Assembly (NCBI RefSeq): GCF_014651135.1
Contig: NZ_BMWH01000001.1
Span: 126,120 to 190,119, forward strand
Reading direction: 5' to 3'
DNA length: 64,000 nucleotides
Source: Streptomyces echinoruber
GTDB lineage: Bacteria > Actinomycetota > Actinomycetes > Streptomycetales > Streptomycetaceae
Positions 53,435 through 62,494 of this stretch are shown here, one piece after another (the stretch's first letter is position 1; each line of letters begins with the position of its first letter). Below the pieces are notes generated by a model, which saw nothing but the letters and a program-made list of their open reading frames with translations, searched no databases and was not told the DNA's origin. Made by a program: the position numbers and the translations under genes.

Positions 53435-54865
53435 ATGTCTGTGAAGCACTTCCACGAGCAACAGGACGAAGGCAGGGATCTGGAGCTGAACCCCCTGTTC
53501 AGCCGTGAGCCCGTGCACGTGCCGCGGTACGTCCTCCCGGACGGGGAGATGGAGCCGGACACCGTCTACCAGATCGTGCACGACGAGCTGATGCTCGACG
53601 GGAATGCCCGGCAGAACCTGGCGACGTTCGTCTCCACCTGGGCCGAACCGCAGGCCCTGCGCCTCATGGCCGAGTGCGCGCAGAAGAACATGATCGACAA
53701 GGACGAGTACCCGCAGACCGCGGAGCTCGAGACCCGGTGCGTCCACATGCTCGCCCGGCTGTGGCACGCCGAGCGTCCGCACCGCGCGATCGGCTGTTCG
53801 ACGACCGGCTCGAGCGAGGCGGCGATGCTCGGCGGGCTCGCGCTCAAACGGCGCTGGCAGCGCCGGCGCCGCGCCGAGGGCGGGTCCACCGACCGGCCCA
53901 ACCTGGTCATGGGCATCAACGTGCAGGTCTGCTGGGAGAAGTTCGCCGACTACTTCGAGGTGGAGCCGCGCTACGTGCCGATGGAGGGCGATCGCTACCA
54001 CCTGAGCCCCGAGAAGGCGGTCGAGCTGTGCGACGAGAACACCATCGGCGTCGTCGCGGTCCTGGGCTCGACGTTCGACGGCAGCTACGAGCCGGTCGCC
54101 GGCATCGCCGCTGCCCTGGACGACCTGCAGGCCCGGACGGGACTGGACGTGCCGATCCACGTCGACGGCGCGTCGGGGGCGATGATCGCCCCGTTCCTCG
54201 ACCAGGACCTGGTCTGGGACTTCAGGCTGCCCCGGGTCGCCTCCATCAACACCTCCGGCCACAAGTACGGCCTGGTCATGCCCGGCGTCGGCTGGGCGCT
54301 GTGGCGCGACGAGGAGGCCCTGCCCGAGGACCTCGTCTTCCACGTCAACTACCTCGGCGGGGACATGCCGACGTTCGCGCTGAACTTCTCCCGGCCGGGT
54401 GCGCAGGTCGTGGCCCAGTACTACACGTTCCTCCGGCTCGGCTTCGACGGCTACCGGCGGGTGCAGCAGACGTGCCGCGACGTCGCCACCCGCCTGGCCG
54501 CCGAGATCACAAAGCTCGGGCCGTTCGAGCTGATCACCGACGGCACCCGGCTCCCGGTCTTCGCCTTCCGCGTCCGGGACGGCATCGACAACTTCACCGT
54601 CTTCGACGTGTCGGCGGCGCTGCGCGAGCGCGGCTGGCTGGTCCCCGCCTACACCTTCCCCGAGCACCGCACCGACCTGGCCGTCCTACGCGTCGTGGTG
54701 CGCAACGGCTTCAGCCACGACCTGGCCGACCTGCTCCTGGAGGACCTGCGCCGGGCGCTGCCCCGCCTGAGCCGGCAGGGGGAGGCGCAGCACCACGCGG
54801 ACGACGCCGACGGCTTCGCCCACGGCGCGGAGACCAAGAACCCCCGCCGTCCGGGCCGTCACTGA
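53435..54865 (+). CDS. gadB: Glutamate decarboxylase (PLP-dependent)
   Basis: This 476-residue enzyme converts L-glutamate to GABA and CO2, consuming a proton. The family marks are present: FVSTWAEPQALRLM, SSEAAMLGGLALKRRW, the PLP aspartate in HVDGASG and the Schiff-base lysine in NTSGHKYGLV (K near 277). The length matches bacterial Gad. The last ~20 residues are a basic/His-rich tail. It is followed 141 bp later on the same strand by a class II glutamine amidotransferase gene, which could release glutamate from glutamine as substrate; that link is inferred. No GABA antiporter gene is in the window. Confidence 0.95.
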   Translation: MSVKHFHEQQDEGRDLELNPLFSREPVHVPRYVLPDGEMEPDTVYQIVHDELMLDGNARQNLATFVSTWAEPQALRLMAECAQKNMIDKDEYPQTAELETRCVHMLARLWHAERPHRAIGCSTTGSSEAAMLGGLALKRRWQRRRRAEGGSTDRPNLVMGINVQVCWEKFADYFEVEPRYVPMEGDRYHLSPEKAVELCDENTIGVVAVLGSTFDGSYEPVAGIAAALDDLQARTGLDVPIHVDGASGAMIAPFLDQDLVWDFRLPRVASINTSGHKYGLVMPGVGWALWRDEEALPEDLVFHVNYLGGDMPTFALNFSRPGAQVVAQYYTFLRLGFDGYRRVQQTCRDVATRLAAEITKLGPFELITDGTRLPVFAFRVRDGIDNFTVFDVSAALRERGWLVPAYTFPEHRTDLAVLRVVVRNGFSHDLADLLLEDLRRALPRLSRQGEAQHHADDADGFAHGAETKNPRRPGRH

Positions 54866-55006
54866 CCGGGCCGCCGCCGGCCGGGCTGCCACTCCGGACC
54901 GCCACTGGTCGGGCCGACCCGGTGCCGGCCGCCTCGTCACACCGTCGGCCCGTGCGAGACGTGCGTGCCCCTCCCACCGCCCCGATCCCGTCCGAGGAGG
55001 AATCCG

Positions 55007-55876
55007 ATGTGCCGCCTGTTCGGCCTGAGCAGTGGACCGCGGCCCGCGCGGGCCACCTTCTGGCTGCTCGACGCCCCCGACAGTCTCGACCGCCAAAGCC
55101 ACCGCGAACCCGACGGGACGGGCCTGGCGTACTTCGCCGACGACGGGACGCCGGAACTGCACAAGGCGCCGATCGCCGCCTACCGGGACCGCGCGTTCGC
55201 GCAGGAGGCCAGGCAGGCGCGGTCCACGACGTTCCTCGCCCACATCCGCTACGCCTCCACCGGAGGTCTGGAACTCCGCAACACCCACCCCTTCGAGCAG
55301 CGCGGCCGGTTCTTCGCCCACAACGGTGTCATCGAGGACCTCGACCGTCTTGAGGCCCACCTCGGACCGGACCTCTCCCTCGTCCGGGGCGACACCGACT
55401 CCGAACGCTTCTTCGCCCTCGTCACCCGGGAGACGCAGCGCCACGGCGGCGATCTGGGCGCCGGGATCGAGCACGCCGCCCGGTGGGTGGCGCGGAACCT
55501 GGCCGTGTACGCCCTCAACTTCGTCCTGATCACACCGGACGAGCTCTGGGCCCTGCGCTACCCGGACACCCACGAGCTGTACGTGCTGCGGCGCCCGGCC
55601 GGCGGCCACCACGGCACCCGGCACCTGGACCACAGCGGCAGCCACGGGCACCTGCGGGTCCACTCCGAGCACCTGGCCGCCCACCCCGCGGTCGTGGTCG
55701 CCGGCGAGCGCATGGACGATCACCCCGAGTGGCGCCTGATGGACGCCGGGGAACTGCTGCGCGTCGGCCCGGACCTGGACGTCGCCCGCCGCGTCGTCCT
55801 GCCCGAGCCGCCTGCCCGCCGGCTCACCCTGGAGGACCTGCGCCCGGAAGCCGCCGCGTCGCAGAGGGCGGCGTGA
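55007..55876 (+). CDS. Class II glutamine amidotransferase
   Basis: In this 289-residue protein the N-terminal nucleophile Cys2 follows the initiator Met (MCRLFGLSSG), and the Ntn-hydrolase marks FLAHIRYASTGG, NTHPF and FFAHNGVIEDLD are present. It is the stand-alone YafJ/EgtC-like type with no synthetase domain. The ATG at 55007 has GAGGAGG upstream. It hydrolyses glutamine to glutamate and ammonia, or a gamma-glutamyl amide; the true substrate is unknown. Its pairing with glutamate decarboxylase suggests a glutamine-to-GABA route for acid tolerance, which is inference. Confidence 0.92.
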   Translation: MCRLFGLSSGPRPARATFWLLDAPDSLDRQSHREPDGTGLAYFADDGTPELHKAPIAAYRDRAFAQEARQARSTTFLAHIRYASTGGLELRNTHPFEQRGRFFAHNGVIEDLDRLEAHLGPDLSLVRGDTDSERFFALVTRETQRHGGDLGAGIEHAARWVARNLAVYALNFVLITPDELWALRYPDTHELYVLRRPAGGHHGTRHLDHSGSHGHLRVHSEHLAAHPAVVVAGERMDDHPEWRLMDAGELLRVGPDLDVARRVVLPEPPARRLTLEDLRPEAAASQRAA

Positions 55877-56319
55877 GGCATACGCGTCGCCCGTCCGGTC
55901 CCGCGGGCCGGCGCGGGCCTCACCGACCGCGGCGGGCTCCGCCGGACCGCCGGCGGATCCGGTGCTCGGTCGGCGACCGGCGGGGCCGTCCGGGCCACGG
56001 CGACGCCGAAACAGCCGCGCGGCAGCACGCGAAGGCACGAAGGCACCGTGCACGACACGCCGGGACATACATCGGGACGTACATCGGGACATACGCCGGG
56101 ACATACATCGGGACATACGCCGGGACATACACCGGGAGCCATACCGGGGAGCACGCCGGAGAACGCGTCGGGAACACGCCGGTAGGCGGCACGCGGGGGT
56201 GCCTCGGCATTCCGGTGCGGTACGCGCCGGTGAGCGGGGAAGGCGCCAGACTGGGAGGGCCGACGGGAGGAGTCGGCGTCCGCCGGAACCGGGCCCGGCC
56301 CCGGACAGGGAGTGGCTAC
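55877..56319. other. 443-bp gap before selA
   Basis: It holds the 12-bp repeat array (56061-56180) and no convincing gene, though the selA frame is open through it. Confidence 0.5.
56061..56180. repeat. 12-bp tandem array upstream of selA
   Basis: About six close copies of cgggacatacat or cgggacatacgc are followed by about four decaying copies with the same 12-bp period. As 12 is a multiple of 3, every frame stays open and would encode a GTYIG- or PGHTSG-type tetrapeptide repeat. It lies 140 bp before the selA start, so it may be part of a leader or a neutral minisatellite. Confidence 0.9.
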
Positions 56320-57729
56320 GTGGAGCGGCTGGTGGCAGCACAGGCAGGCGACGGCGGCGGTGAGGCGCCGCGGGCGGCCGTCCGGCGTCCCGGCGAGGAC
56401 GGGGACGGGAGCAGGGACGGGAGCAGGGACGGGGGCGGGGGCGGGCGCCGCAGGATCCCCCGCACCGACGTCCTGCTGCGCGATCCGCGCCTCGAGGCCG
56501 CGGCGCGCCGGCTGGGTGCGGGCCTGGTGAAGGCGGCCGTGCGGCAGGCGCAGGAGCGGGCGCGCGCCGGGAGGATCGCGCCGGAGGAGGTGGCGGACGC
56601 GGCGGCCGCGTTGCTGCCGCGCACGGCGGGCGGACTGCGCCCGGTCATCAACGCCACCGGCGTGCTGCTGCACACCAACCTCGGCCGGGCGCCGCTGTCC
56701 GCGGCGGCCCGGCAGGCGGTGCAGGACGCCGCGGGACCCACCGATGTGGAGCTGGACCTGCGTACCGGTGTCCGGGCCCGGCGCGGCCGCACCGCCCTGC
56801 GCGCCCTGCGCGACCGCGTGCCCTCGGCCGCCGCCGCGCACGTGGTGAACAACGGCGCCGCCGCCCTGGTCCTGGCGGCGACCGCGCTCGCCGCCGGCCG
56901 GGAGATCGTCATCAGCCGCGGCGAGATGGTCGAGATCGGCGACGGGTTCCGGCTGCCGGACCTGCTGGTCTCCACCGGGGCCCGGCTGCGCGAGGTGGGC
57001 ACCACCAACCGCACCACCGCCGCCGACTACGCCGCCGCCCTCGGCCCCGACACGGCGTTCGTGCTGAAGGTGCATCCCTCCAACTTCCGCATCACCGGCT
57101 TCACCCGCTCCGCCGGGGTCGCCGAGCTGGCGGCGCTGGACGTGCCGGTGGTCGTCGACATCGGCTCCGGGCTGCTCGCGCCGCACCCGCGGCTGCCGGA
57201 CGAACCCGACGCCGAGACCCAGCTGCGGGCCGGCGCCGCCCTCGTCACCGCCAGCGGCGACAAGCTCCTCGGCGGTCCCCAGTGCGGTCTGCTCCTCGGC
57301 GAGGAGGACCTGGTCCGCCGGCTCGCCCGGCACCCGCTCGCCCGCGCCCTGCGCGTGGACAAGCTCACCCTCGCCGCGCTGGAGGCGACGCTCACCGGGC
57401 CGGACACGCCGACCGCCGCCGCGCTGGCCGCCGACCCGGAGCAGCTGATGCGCCGCGCCGGGCGGCTCGCCGCCGACCTGGGCGCCGACGGCATCGACGT
57501 ACGGGCCGTGCCCAGCGAGGCGACGGTGGGCGGCGGCGGCGCGCCCGGGGTCGCCCTGCCCAGCGCCGCGCTGTCCCTGCCCGAGCCGTACGCCGCCCGC
57601 CTGCGCACGGGCGCAACGCCCGTGGTGGGGCGCCTGGAGGCGGGCCGGTGCCTGCTCGACCTGCGGGCGGTGCCGCCGGAGGACGACGAACGGCTGGCCG
57701 GGGCCGTCCGGTCGGCCGCGGGGAGGTGA
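56320..57729 (+). CDS. selA: L-seryl-tRNA(Sec) selenium transferase
   Basis: The 469-residue enzyme converts Ser-tRNA(Sec) to Sec-tRNA(Sec) using selenophosphate. The family pattern is clear: INATGVLLHTNLGRAPLS, VVNNGAAALVLA, VGTTNRTTAADY, HPSNFRITGFT and the PLP lysine in ASGDKLLGGPQCG (K near 314). GTG at 56320 was chosen for the AGGGAG site; a Gly/Asp/Arg-rich tract (about residues 15-45) follows before the conserved fold, so the start could be later. It is the first gene of the sel operon; selB begins 6 bp after its stop, with the GGAGGTGA ribosome site formed by the stop region. Confidence 0.96.
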   Translation: MERLVAAQAGDGGGEAPRAAVRRPGEDGDGSRDGSRDGGGGGRRRIPRTDVLLRDPRLEAAARRLGAGLVKAAVRQAQERARAGRIAPEEVADAAAALLPRTAGGLRPVINATGVLLHTNLGRAPLSAAARQAVQDAAGPTDVELDLRTGVRARRGRTALRALRDRVPSAAAAHVVNNGAAALVLAATALAAGREIVISRGEMVEIGDGFRLPDLLVSTGARLREVGTTNRTTAADYAAALGPDTAFVLKVHPSNFRITGFTRSAGVAELAALDVPVVVDIGSGLLAPHPRLPDEPDAETQLRAGAALVTASGDKLLGGPQCGLLLGEEDLVRRLARHPLARALRVDKLTLAALEATLTGPDTPTAAALAADPEQLMRRAGRLAADLGADGIDVRAVPSEATVGGGGAPGVALPSAALSLPEPYAARLRTGATPVVGRLEAGRCLLDLRAVPPEDDERLAGAVRSAAGR

Positions 57730-57735
57730 GCCGCC

Positions 57736-59646
57736 GTGCGGGTGGTGGCCACCGCCGGGCACGTCGACCACGGTAAGTCCGCCCTGGTGCGCGCCCTGAC
57801 CGGGATGGAGCCCGACCGGTACGAGGAGGAGCGGCGCCGCGGGCTCACCCTCGACCTGGGCTTCGTGTGGACCCGGCTGGAAGCCGATGGCGCCGGCGAT
57901 GGCGACGTCGACGGTGACGGTGACGGCGGGGAGCACCTGGCCTTCGTGGACGTGCCGGGACACGAGCGGTTCGTCGCCACCATGCTGGCCGGGGTGGGCC
58001 CCGTGCCCGCCGTGCTGTTCGTGGTCGCCGCCGACCAGGGGTGGCAGCCGCAGTCGGAGGAACACCTGGCGATCCTCGACGCCCTCGGCGTGCGGCACGC
58101 GGTGCTCGCGGTGACCCGCAGCGACCTCGCCGACCCCGAGCCGGTGCGCGCGGACGCCGTCGAGCGCATGGCCGCGACCTCGCTGGGCGCGGTGCCGTCC
58201 GTCGCGGTGAGCGCGGTGACCGGCGCCGGACTGGACGAACTGCGCGCCGAACTGGCCCGGATGGCCCGCGCGCTGCCCGTCCCGCCGGCCGACGCGGACG
58301 TACGGCTGTGGCTCGACCGCGCCTTCACGGTGCGCGGCCACGGCACCGTCGTCACCGGCACGCTCGGCGCGGGCACCCTGCGCGTCGGCGACCGGCTGGT
58401 CACCGCCGACGGCGCGCAGCCGCTGCGGGTGCGCGGGCTGCAGTGCCTGCAGCGGGACGTGGACGCGGTCGGCGGGGTGGCGCGCGTCGCGGTCAACGTG
58501 CACGGCGCCGCCGACGACCGCCTGCGCCGCGGGCAGGTCCTGCTCACGCCGGGCCGCTGGCTGACGGCCGACGTGGTCGACGTCCGCGTCGCCCCGGTGC
58601 CGGCCGCCGACCTGCCCCGCGAGGTCACCCTGCACATCGGCACCGCCGCCGTGCCGGTGACCGTCCGCCCGCTCGGGCCGGACACCGCCCGGCTGACCCT
58701 GCGCCGCGCCCTGCCGCTGCGCGTCGGCGACCGCGCCGTGCTGCGCGAACCCGGCGGCTCCCGCACGCCGTGCGGCGTCACCGTCCTGGACGTGCGCCCG
58801 CCCCGGCTCGCCCGGCGCGGCGCGGCACGGGCGCGGGCCGCGGAACTCGCGGCCCTGACCGGCCGCCCGGACGGCGCGGCCGAACTGCGCCGGCGCCGGC
58901 TGGTCCGCCGCCCCGACCTGCTGGCGATGGGGGTGCCGCCGCCCGCCGGTCCCGTCGCGGGCGACTGGCTGGCCGACCCGGACCACTGGACGGGACTGCG
59001 CGAACGCCTGGCCGTGGAGGTGCGGCGGTACGCCGAGCGGCACCCGCTGGAGCCGGGCCTGCCCACCGAGGCCGCCCGCCGCCTGCTCGGCCTGCCCGAC
59101 CGGTGCCTGGTCGACGCCCTCGCCGCCGCGCCCGGCACGGTGCCGCTGCGGCAGCACCAGGGCCGCCTGTACGGTCCCGGCGCCGCCCGGCCCGTGCTGC
59201 CGCCGCCGGTGCGGGCGGCCGTCGACGCCGTCCTCGGGGACCTGGCCCGCGCCCCGTTCCGCGCCCCGGAGGCCGACCGCCTCGCCGAACTGGGCCTGAA
59301 CCGCAAGGCCCTGGCCGCCGCCGTCGCGGCCGGCGAACTGCTGCGGGTCGGCGACGGCATCGTGCTGCCGCCCGGCGCCGACGCGCGGGCCGCCGCCGTG
59401 CTGCGCCGGCTGCCCCAGCCGTTCACGCTCAGCGAGGCCCGCCGGGCCCTGGACACCACGCGCCGGGTCGCCGTGCCGCTGCTGGAGTTCCTCGACGCCC
59501 GCGGGTACACGGAGCGGGTGGACGACCGGCGCCGCCGCTGCCGGCCGGCCGCGCACCCGGCGACGGAGACACACCCGGCGACGCGGGGGAGGGCGGAGTC
59601 CCGGAGGAGAACGGAGACACGGGGGAGAGCGGAGACGGAGGCGTAG
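57736..59646 (+). CDS. selB: Selenocysteine-specific elongation factor
   Basis: This 636-residue GTPase delivers Sec-tRNA(Sec) to the ribosome at UGA codons with a SECIS element. G1 GHVDHGKS (8-15), G3 DVPGHE (72-77) and G4 TRSD are seen, then elongation-factor beta domains and C-terminal winged helices for SECIS binding. Between G1 and G3 there is an extra Asp/Gly repeat (residues ~51-66, DGDVDGDGDGG) absent from E. coli SelB. The last ~35 residues are Arg/Glu/Thr-rich. GTG start, coupled to selA. The stop codon and last codons overlap the 3' end of the antisense tRNA-Sec gene. Confidence 0.96.
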   Translation: MRVVATAGHVDHGKSALVRALTGMEPDRYEEERRRGLTLDLGFVWTRLEADGAGDGDVDGDGDGGEHLAFVDVPGHERFVATMLAGVGPVPAVLFVVAADQGWQPQSEEHLAILDALGVRHAVLAVTRSDLADPEPVRADAVERMAATSLGAVPSVAVSAVTGAGLDELRAELARMARALPVPPADADVRLWLDRAFTVRGHGTVVTGTLGAGTLRVGDRLVTADGAQPLRVRGLQCLQRDVDAVGGVARVAVNVHGAADDRLRRGQVLLTPGRWLTADVVDVRVAPVPAADLPREVTLHIGTAAVPVTVRPLGPDTARLTLRRALPLRVGDRAVLREPGGSRTPCGVTVLDVRPPRLARRGAARARAAELAALTGRPDGAAELRRRRLVRRPDLLAMGVPPPAGPVAGDWLADPDHWTGLRERLAVEVRRYAERHPLEPGLPTEAARRLLGLPDRCLVDALAAAPGTVPLRQHQGRLYGPGAARPVLPPPVRAAVDAVLGDLARAPFRAPEADRLAELGLNRKALAAAVAAGELLRVGDGIVLPPGADARAAAVLRRLPQPFTLSEARRALDTTRRVAVPLLEFLDARGYTERVDDRRRRCRPAAHPATETHPATRGRAESRRRTETRGRAETEA

Positions 59647-59728
59647 GGGAATCGAACCCCCCTGCCCGAGATCCTCGGGCACCGCGGTTTTGAAGACCGG
59701 GAGGGCCACCAGGCACCCGCACGCCTCC
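59636..59728 (-). tRNA. selC: tRNA-Sec (anticodon TCA)
   Basis: On the minus strand the sequence folds with an 8-bp acceptor stem (GGAGGCGT/ACGCCTCC), an anticodon loop CTTCAAA with TCA, a long variable arm (GTGCCCGAGGATCTCGGGC) and a T-arm with GTTCGATTC. The 8-bp acceptor, long variable arm and TCA anticodon are diagnostic of bacterial tRNA-Sec. The discriminator is G and CCA is not encoded. The gene lies between selB and selD but on the opposite strand, and its 3' end overlaps the selB stop by about 11 bp. Confidence 0.95.
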
Positions 59729-59759
59729 ACGCGGGAGGCTACCCGAAAGGCGGAAGACC

Positions 59760-60785
59760 ATGACCTCGACGCGCGAAACCCCCGTACGGCTCACGCAGTT
59801 CGCCCACGGCGGCGGCTGCGCCTGCAAGATCCCGCCCGGTGAACTGGAGGACGTGCTGGGCGCGCTGACCGCGCCCAGGCCGGCCGCGGGCGACGTCCCG
59901 CTCCTGGTCGGGCTGGCCACCGGCGACGACGCCGCCGTGGCCCGGCTGCCCTCCCCGGCGGGCGCGCCGGCCCAGGCCGTGGTGTCCACCGCCGACTTCT
60001 TCACCCCCGTCGTCGACGACCCCTACGACTGGGGGCGGATCGCCGCGGCCAACGCGCTGTCCGACGTCTACGCCATGGGCGGCCGCCCCGTCCTCGCCGT
60101 GAACCTGCTGGCCTGGCCACGGGACGTGCTGCCGTTCGACCTGGCCCGCGAGGTGCTGCGCGGCGGGCTCGACATCGCCACCGAGGCGGGCTGCCACGTG
60201 GGCGGCGGCCACAGCGTCGACGACCCGGAACCCAAGTACGGCATGGCCGTCACCGGCCTGGCCGACCCCACCCGGCTGCTGCGCAACGACGCCGGCCGGC
60301 CCGGCATGCCGCTGTCGCTCACCAAGCCGCTCGGCCTCGGCGTGCTCAACAACCGGCACAAGGCCACCGGCGAACGCTTCGAGCAGGCGATCGCCACGAT
60401 GGTGACCCTCAACCGGGACGCGGCCGCCGCCGCCCTGGCCGCCGGCGCCACCTGCGCCACCGACGTCACCGGCTTCGGCTTCCTGGGCCACCTGTACAAG
60501 CTGACCCGCGCCTCCGACGTCACCGCCGTGATCGACACCGCCGCCGTGCCCTACCTGGAGGGGGCCCGGGAGGCGGTGCGCGACGGGTACGTCAGCGGCG
60601 GCACCCGGCGCAACCTGGAGTGGGTGACGCCGCACACCGACTTCGGCGGCACGGACACCGACACCCGACTGCTGCTCGCGGACGCCCAGACCTCCGGCGG
60701 GCTGCTGGTGGCCGGCGAGGTGCCGGGGGCGCCCGTGGTGGGGGAGCTGATGCCGCGCGGGCCGCGCGCGGTGCTGCTCAGGTAG
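59760..60785 (+). CDS. selD: Selenide, water dikinase (selenophosphate synthetase)
   Basis: This 341-residue enzyme makes selenophosphate from selenide and ATP for SelA. The N-terminal active-site loop is GGGCACK (Cys20, Lys23), so it is the cysteine form and not a selenoprotein. Other marks are ATGDDAAV, STADFFTPVVDDP, NALSDVYAMGG, GGGHSVDDPEPKYG, TDVTGFGFLGH and DAQTSGGLL. ATG start 31 bp after the antisense tRNA-Sec gene. With selA, selB and selC it completes the Sec pathway in 4.5 kb. No obvious selenoprotein gene, such as formate dehydrogenase, is in the window. Confidence 0.96.
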   Translation: MTSTRETPVRLTQFAHGGGCACKIPPGELEDVLGALTAPRPAAGDVPLLVGLATGDDAAVARLPSPAGAPAQAVVSTADFFTPVVDDPYDWGRIAAANALSDVYAMGGRPVLAVNLLAWPRDVLPFDLAREVLRGGLDIATEAGCHVGGGHSVDDPEPKYGMAVTGLADPTRLLRNDAGRPGMPLSLTKPLGLGVLNNRHKATGERFEQAIATMVTLNRDAAAAALAAGATCATDVTGFGFLGHLYKLTRASDVTAVIDTAAVPYLEGAREAVRDGYVSGGTRRNLEWVTPHTDFGGTDTDTRLLLADAQTSGGLLVAGEVPGAPVVGELMPRGPRAVLLR

Positions 60786-61131
60786 CGGCTGCCCGGCCGT
60801 AGGTAGATGGCCGGCCGGCCGCCGGCGGATGGCCGCCGGACCGTGAGCAGCGACCGCCCGTCCGCCGGCGGATGGCCGCCCGGCTCGCCGCCGCTCGCTG
60901 TGCCGGAGGATCACCGCGGCGGTCGGCGGGTACCTCGGGCTGACGCGGTCTGCCTCACAGGCACCGGCCTCTTCCCCCGTACGCACTTGTACGTACGTGT
61001 CGGCATCCGTTCCGTACGCGTCGGCGCCCCGCGAAACGCGCGCGGCGGTCTGCGGCCAGGGCGTGCGGGGTACGCGGGACGTCCGGCGTGCGCGGGGCAT
61101 GCGGGGTGTGCGGGGCGTCCGGCCCGTCGCC
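60786..61131. other. 346-bp convergent gap
   Basis: It contains two copies of ccgccggcggatggccgcc (near 60820 and 60860) and runs of cgtacg-rich sequence. A transcription end for both flanking genes is expected, but no single clear hairpin stands out. Confidence 0.4.
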
Positions 61132-62196
61132 TCACCCGCCGATGGTGGTCAGGCCGGCGATGCCGACGGCGTACAGCACCACGACGGCGATGCTGTCCGG
61201 GCCCAGGCGCAGGTACTGACGCCTGGGCCGGAAGACCAGCCCGGTGATGTAGACGACGGTCAGCACGATACCGAGGGCCGTCAGGTAGATGTCGGTGTGG
61301 TGCGCGGTGGGCAGGACCGGCCTGCCGGAGATGACGGTCGCCAGGAGGAACAGCACCGGCAGGAAGGCGTTGCCGCCGAAGATGTCGCTCATGGCCAGCT
61401 GGTAGTCGCCCAGCCTGGTGGAGGTCAGGCCGGTACTGATCTCCGGCAGGGCGGTGGCGGCGGCCAGCACGGTGGCGCCGAACAGGATGCCGCTCAGGCC
61501 CTGGCGGCCGAAGAACTCCTCACCGCTGCGTTCGATGACGACCCCCGCTACGAGCGTCGCCGCGGCCGCCGCGGTGAAGACCAGCGCCGCGCGCCGGGTG
61601 CTGACCCCTTTGTCGGTGGCGGCCTTCTCCTTCTTGCCCTTGGAGTGGCCGCGCGGCTCCGGCTGCGCGCCGGGCGCGTCCCCGCCCTCCCGCCAGGGCA
61701 GCCCCTTGCCGGCGCGGTCGAGGAGCACCAGCCCGATCACCCAGAAGGCGGTGATGACCACCGCCGCCGGGCTGAGCCGGGCGAAGGACAGGTCGCCGGG
61801 GAGCTGGGTGCCCATGACGACGACCGCGAGCACCGCGACGACCAGGACGCCCTCCAGAACCAGGACGAGGCTTGCGGCCAGGCGCGTCAGCGGCGCGCGC
61901 GGCCGCACCCCCGCCGCGTCCAGGACCGCCAGGACGACGGTCTGGACGGCGATGCCCCCGAGGATGTTGCCCACGGCGACGCCGAGCTGACCGGCCAGGG
62001 CGGCACTGGCGGTGATCGCGATCTCCGGCAGGTTGGTGGCGATCGCCAGCAGGATCAGCCCGCCGAGGGCGCTGCCCAGACGCAGCCGCTCGGAGAGCAC
62101 GTCGGTGGTGTCGGACAGCTTGATTCCCGCGTACCAGATCACCGCCGCGCTCGCGAGGAACAGCACCAGCAGCACAGGTGAGCTCAAAGATCCCAT
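61132..62196 (-). CDS. Na+/Ca2+ exchanger-type cation antiporter (CaCA family)
   Basis: This 354-residue integral membrane protein has about ten hydrophobic helices in two similar halves, separated by a charged cytoplasmic loop (GHSKGKKEKAATDKG). The alpha-repeat motifs are LAIATNLPEIAITASAAL in the first half and AATALPEISTGLTS plus MSDIFGGNAFL in the second, with the acidic residue in each needed for cation binding. The ATG at 62196 is used because the upstream extension is only repeat-encoded. The transported ion (Ca2+, or another cation) cannot be read. Stand-alone gene. Confidence 0.9.
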   Translation of the reverse strand: MGSLSSPVLLVLFLASAAVIWYAGIKLSDTTDVLSERLRLGSALGGLILLAIATNLPEIAITASAALAGQLGVAVGNILGGIAVQTVVLAVLDAAGVRPRAPLTRLAASLVLVLEGVLVVAVLAVVVMGTQLPGDLSFARLSPAAVVITAFWVIGLVLLDRAGKGLPWREGGDAPGAQPEPRGHSKGKKEKAATDKGVSTRRAALVFTAAAAATLVAGVVIERSGEEFFGRQGLSGILFGATVLAAATALPEISTGLTSTRLGDYQLAMSDIFGGNAFLPVLFLLATVISGRPVLPTAHHTDIYLTALGIVLTVVYITGLVFRPRRQYLRLGPDSIAVVVLYAVGIAGLTTIGG

Positions 62197-62238
62197 GCCG
62201 CAGTGAGTACCCGCCGCGGCCGGGAATCCCGAGCAGCC

Positions 62239-62390
62239 CGGTACGGCCTGGTCGCCCGGTACGGCCTGGTCGCCCGGTACGGCCCGGTGGCCCGGTACGG
62301 CCTGGTCGCCCGGCGCGGCCCGGCCGACGGGGGTGCGCGGCGCCGGATCCGTGGCGGACCGGATCCGTGGCGGACCGGATCCGCGGCGGG
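62239..62390. repeat. Two tandem repeat arrays: 18 bp and 16 bp
   Basis: Four copies and a degenerate fifth of cggtacggcctggtcgcc (62239-62328) are followed by three copies of ccggatccgtggcgga or a close variant (62343-62390). They lie 43 bp upstream of the exchanger start and 105 bp upstream of the next plus-strand gene, so they sit in a divergent promoter region. Confidence 0.9.
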
Positions 62391-62494
62391 AAGCCGGACC
62401 GGACACCGCGTGAGAGCGTAAAGAAGGACAGATAGGGTATTCCGGGTGGCTAGAGCTCGCGGGGGCAAGGACGGGGCAAACAGGTAGGGCTGCG

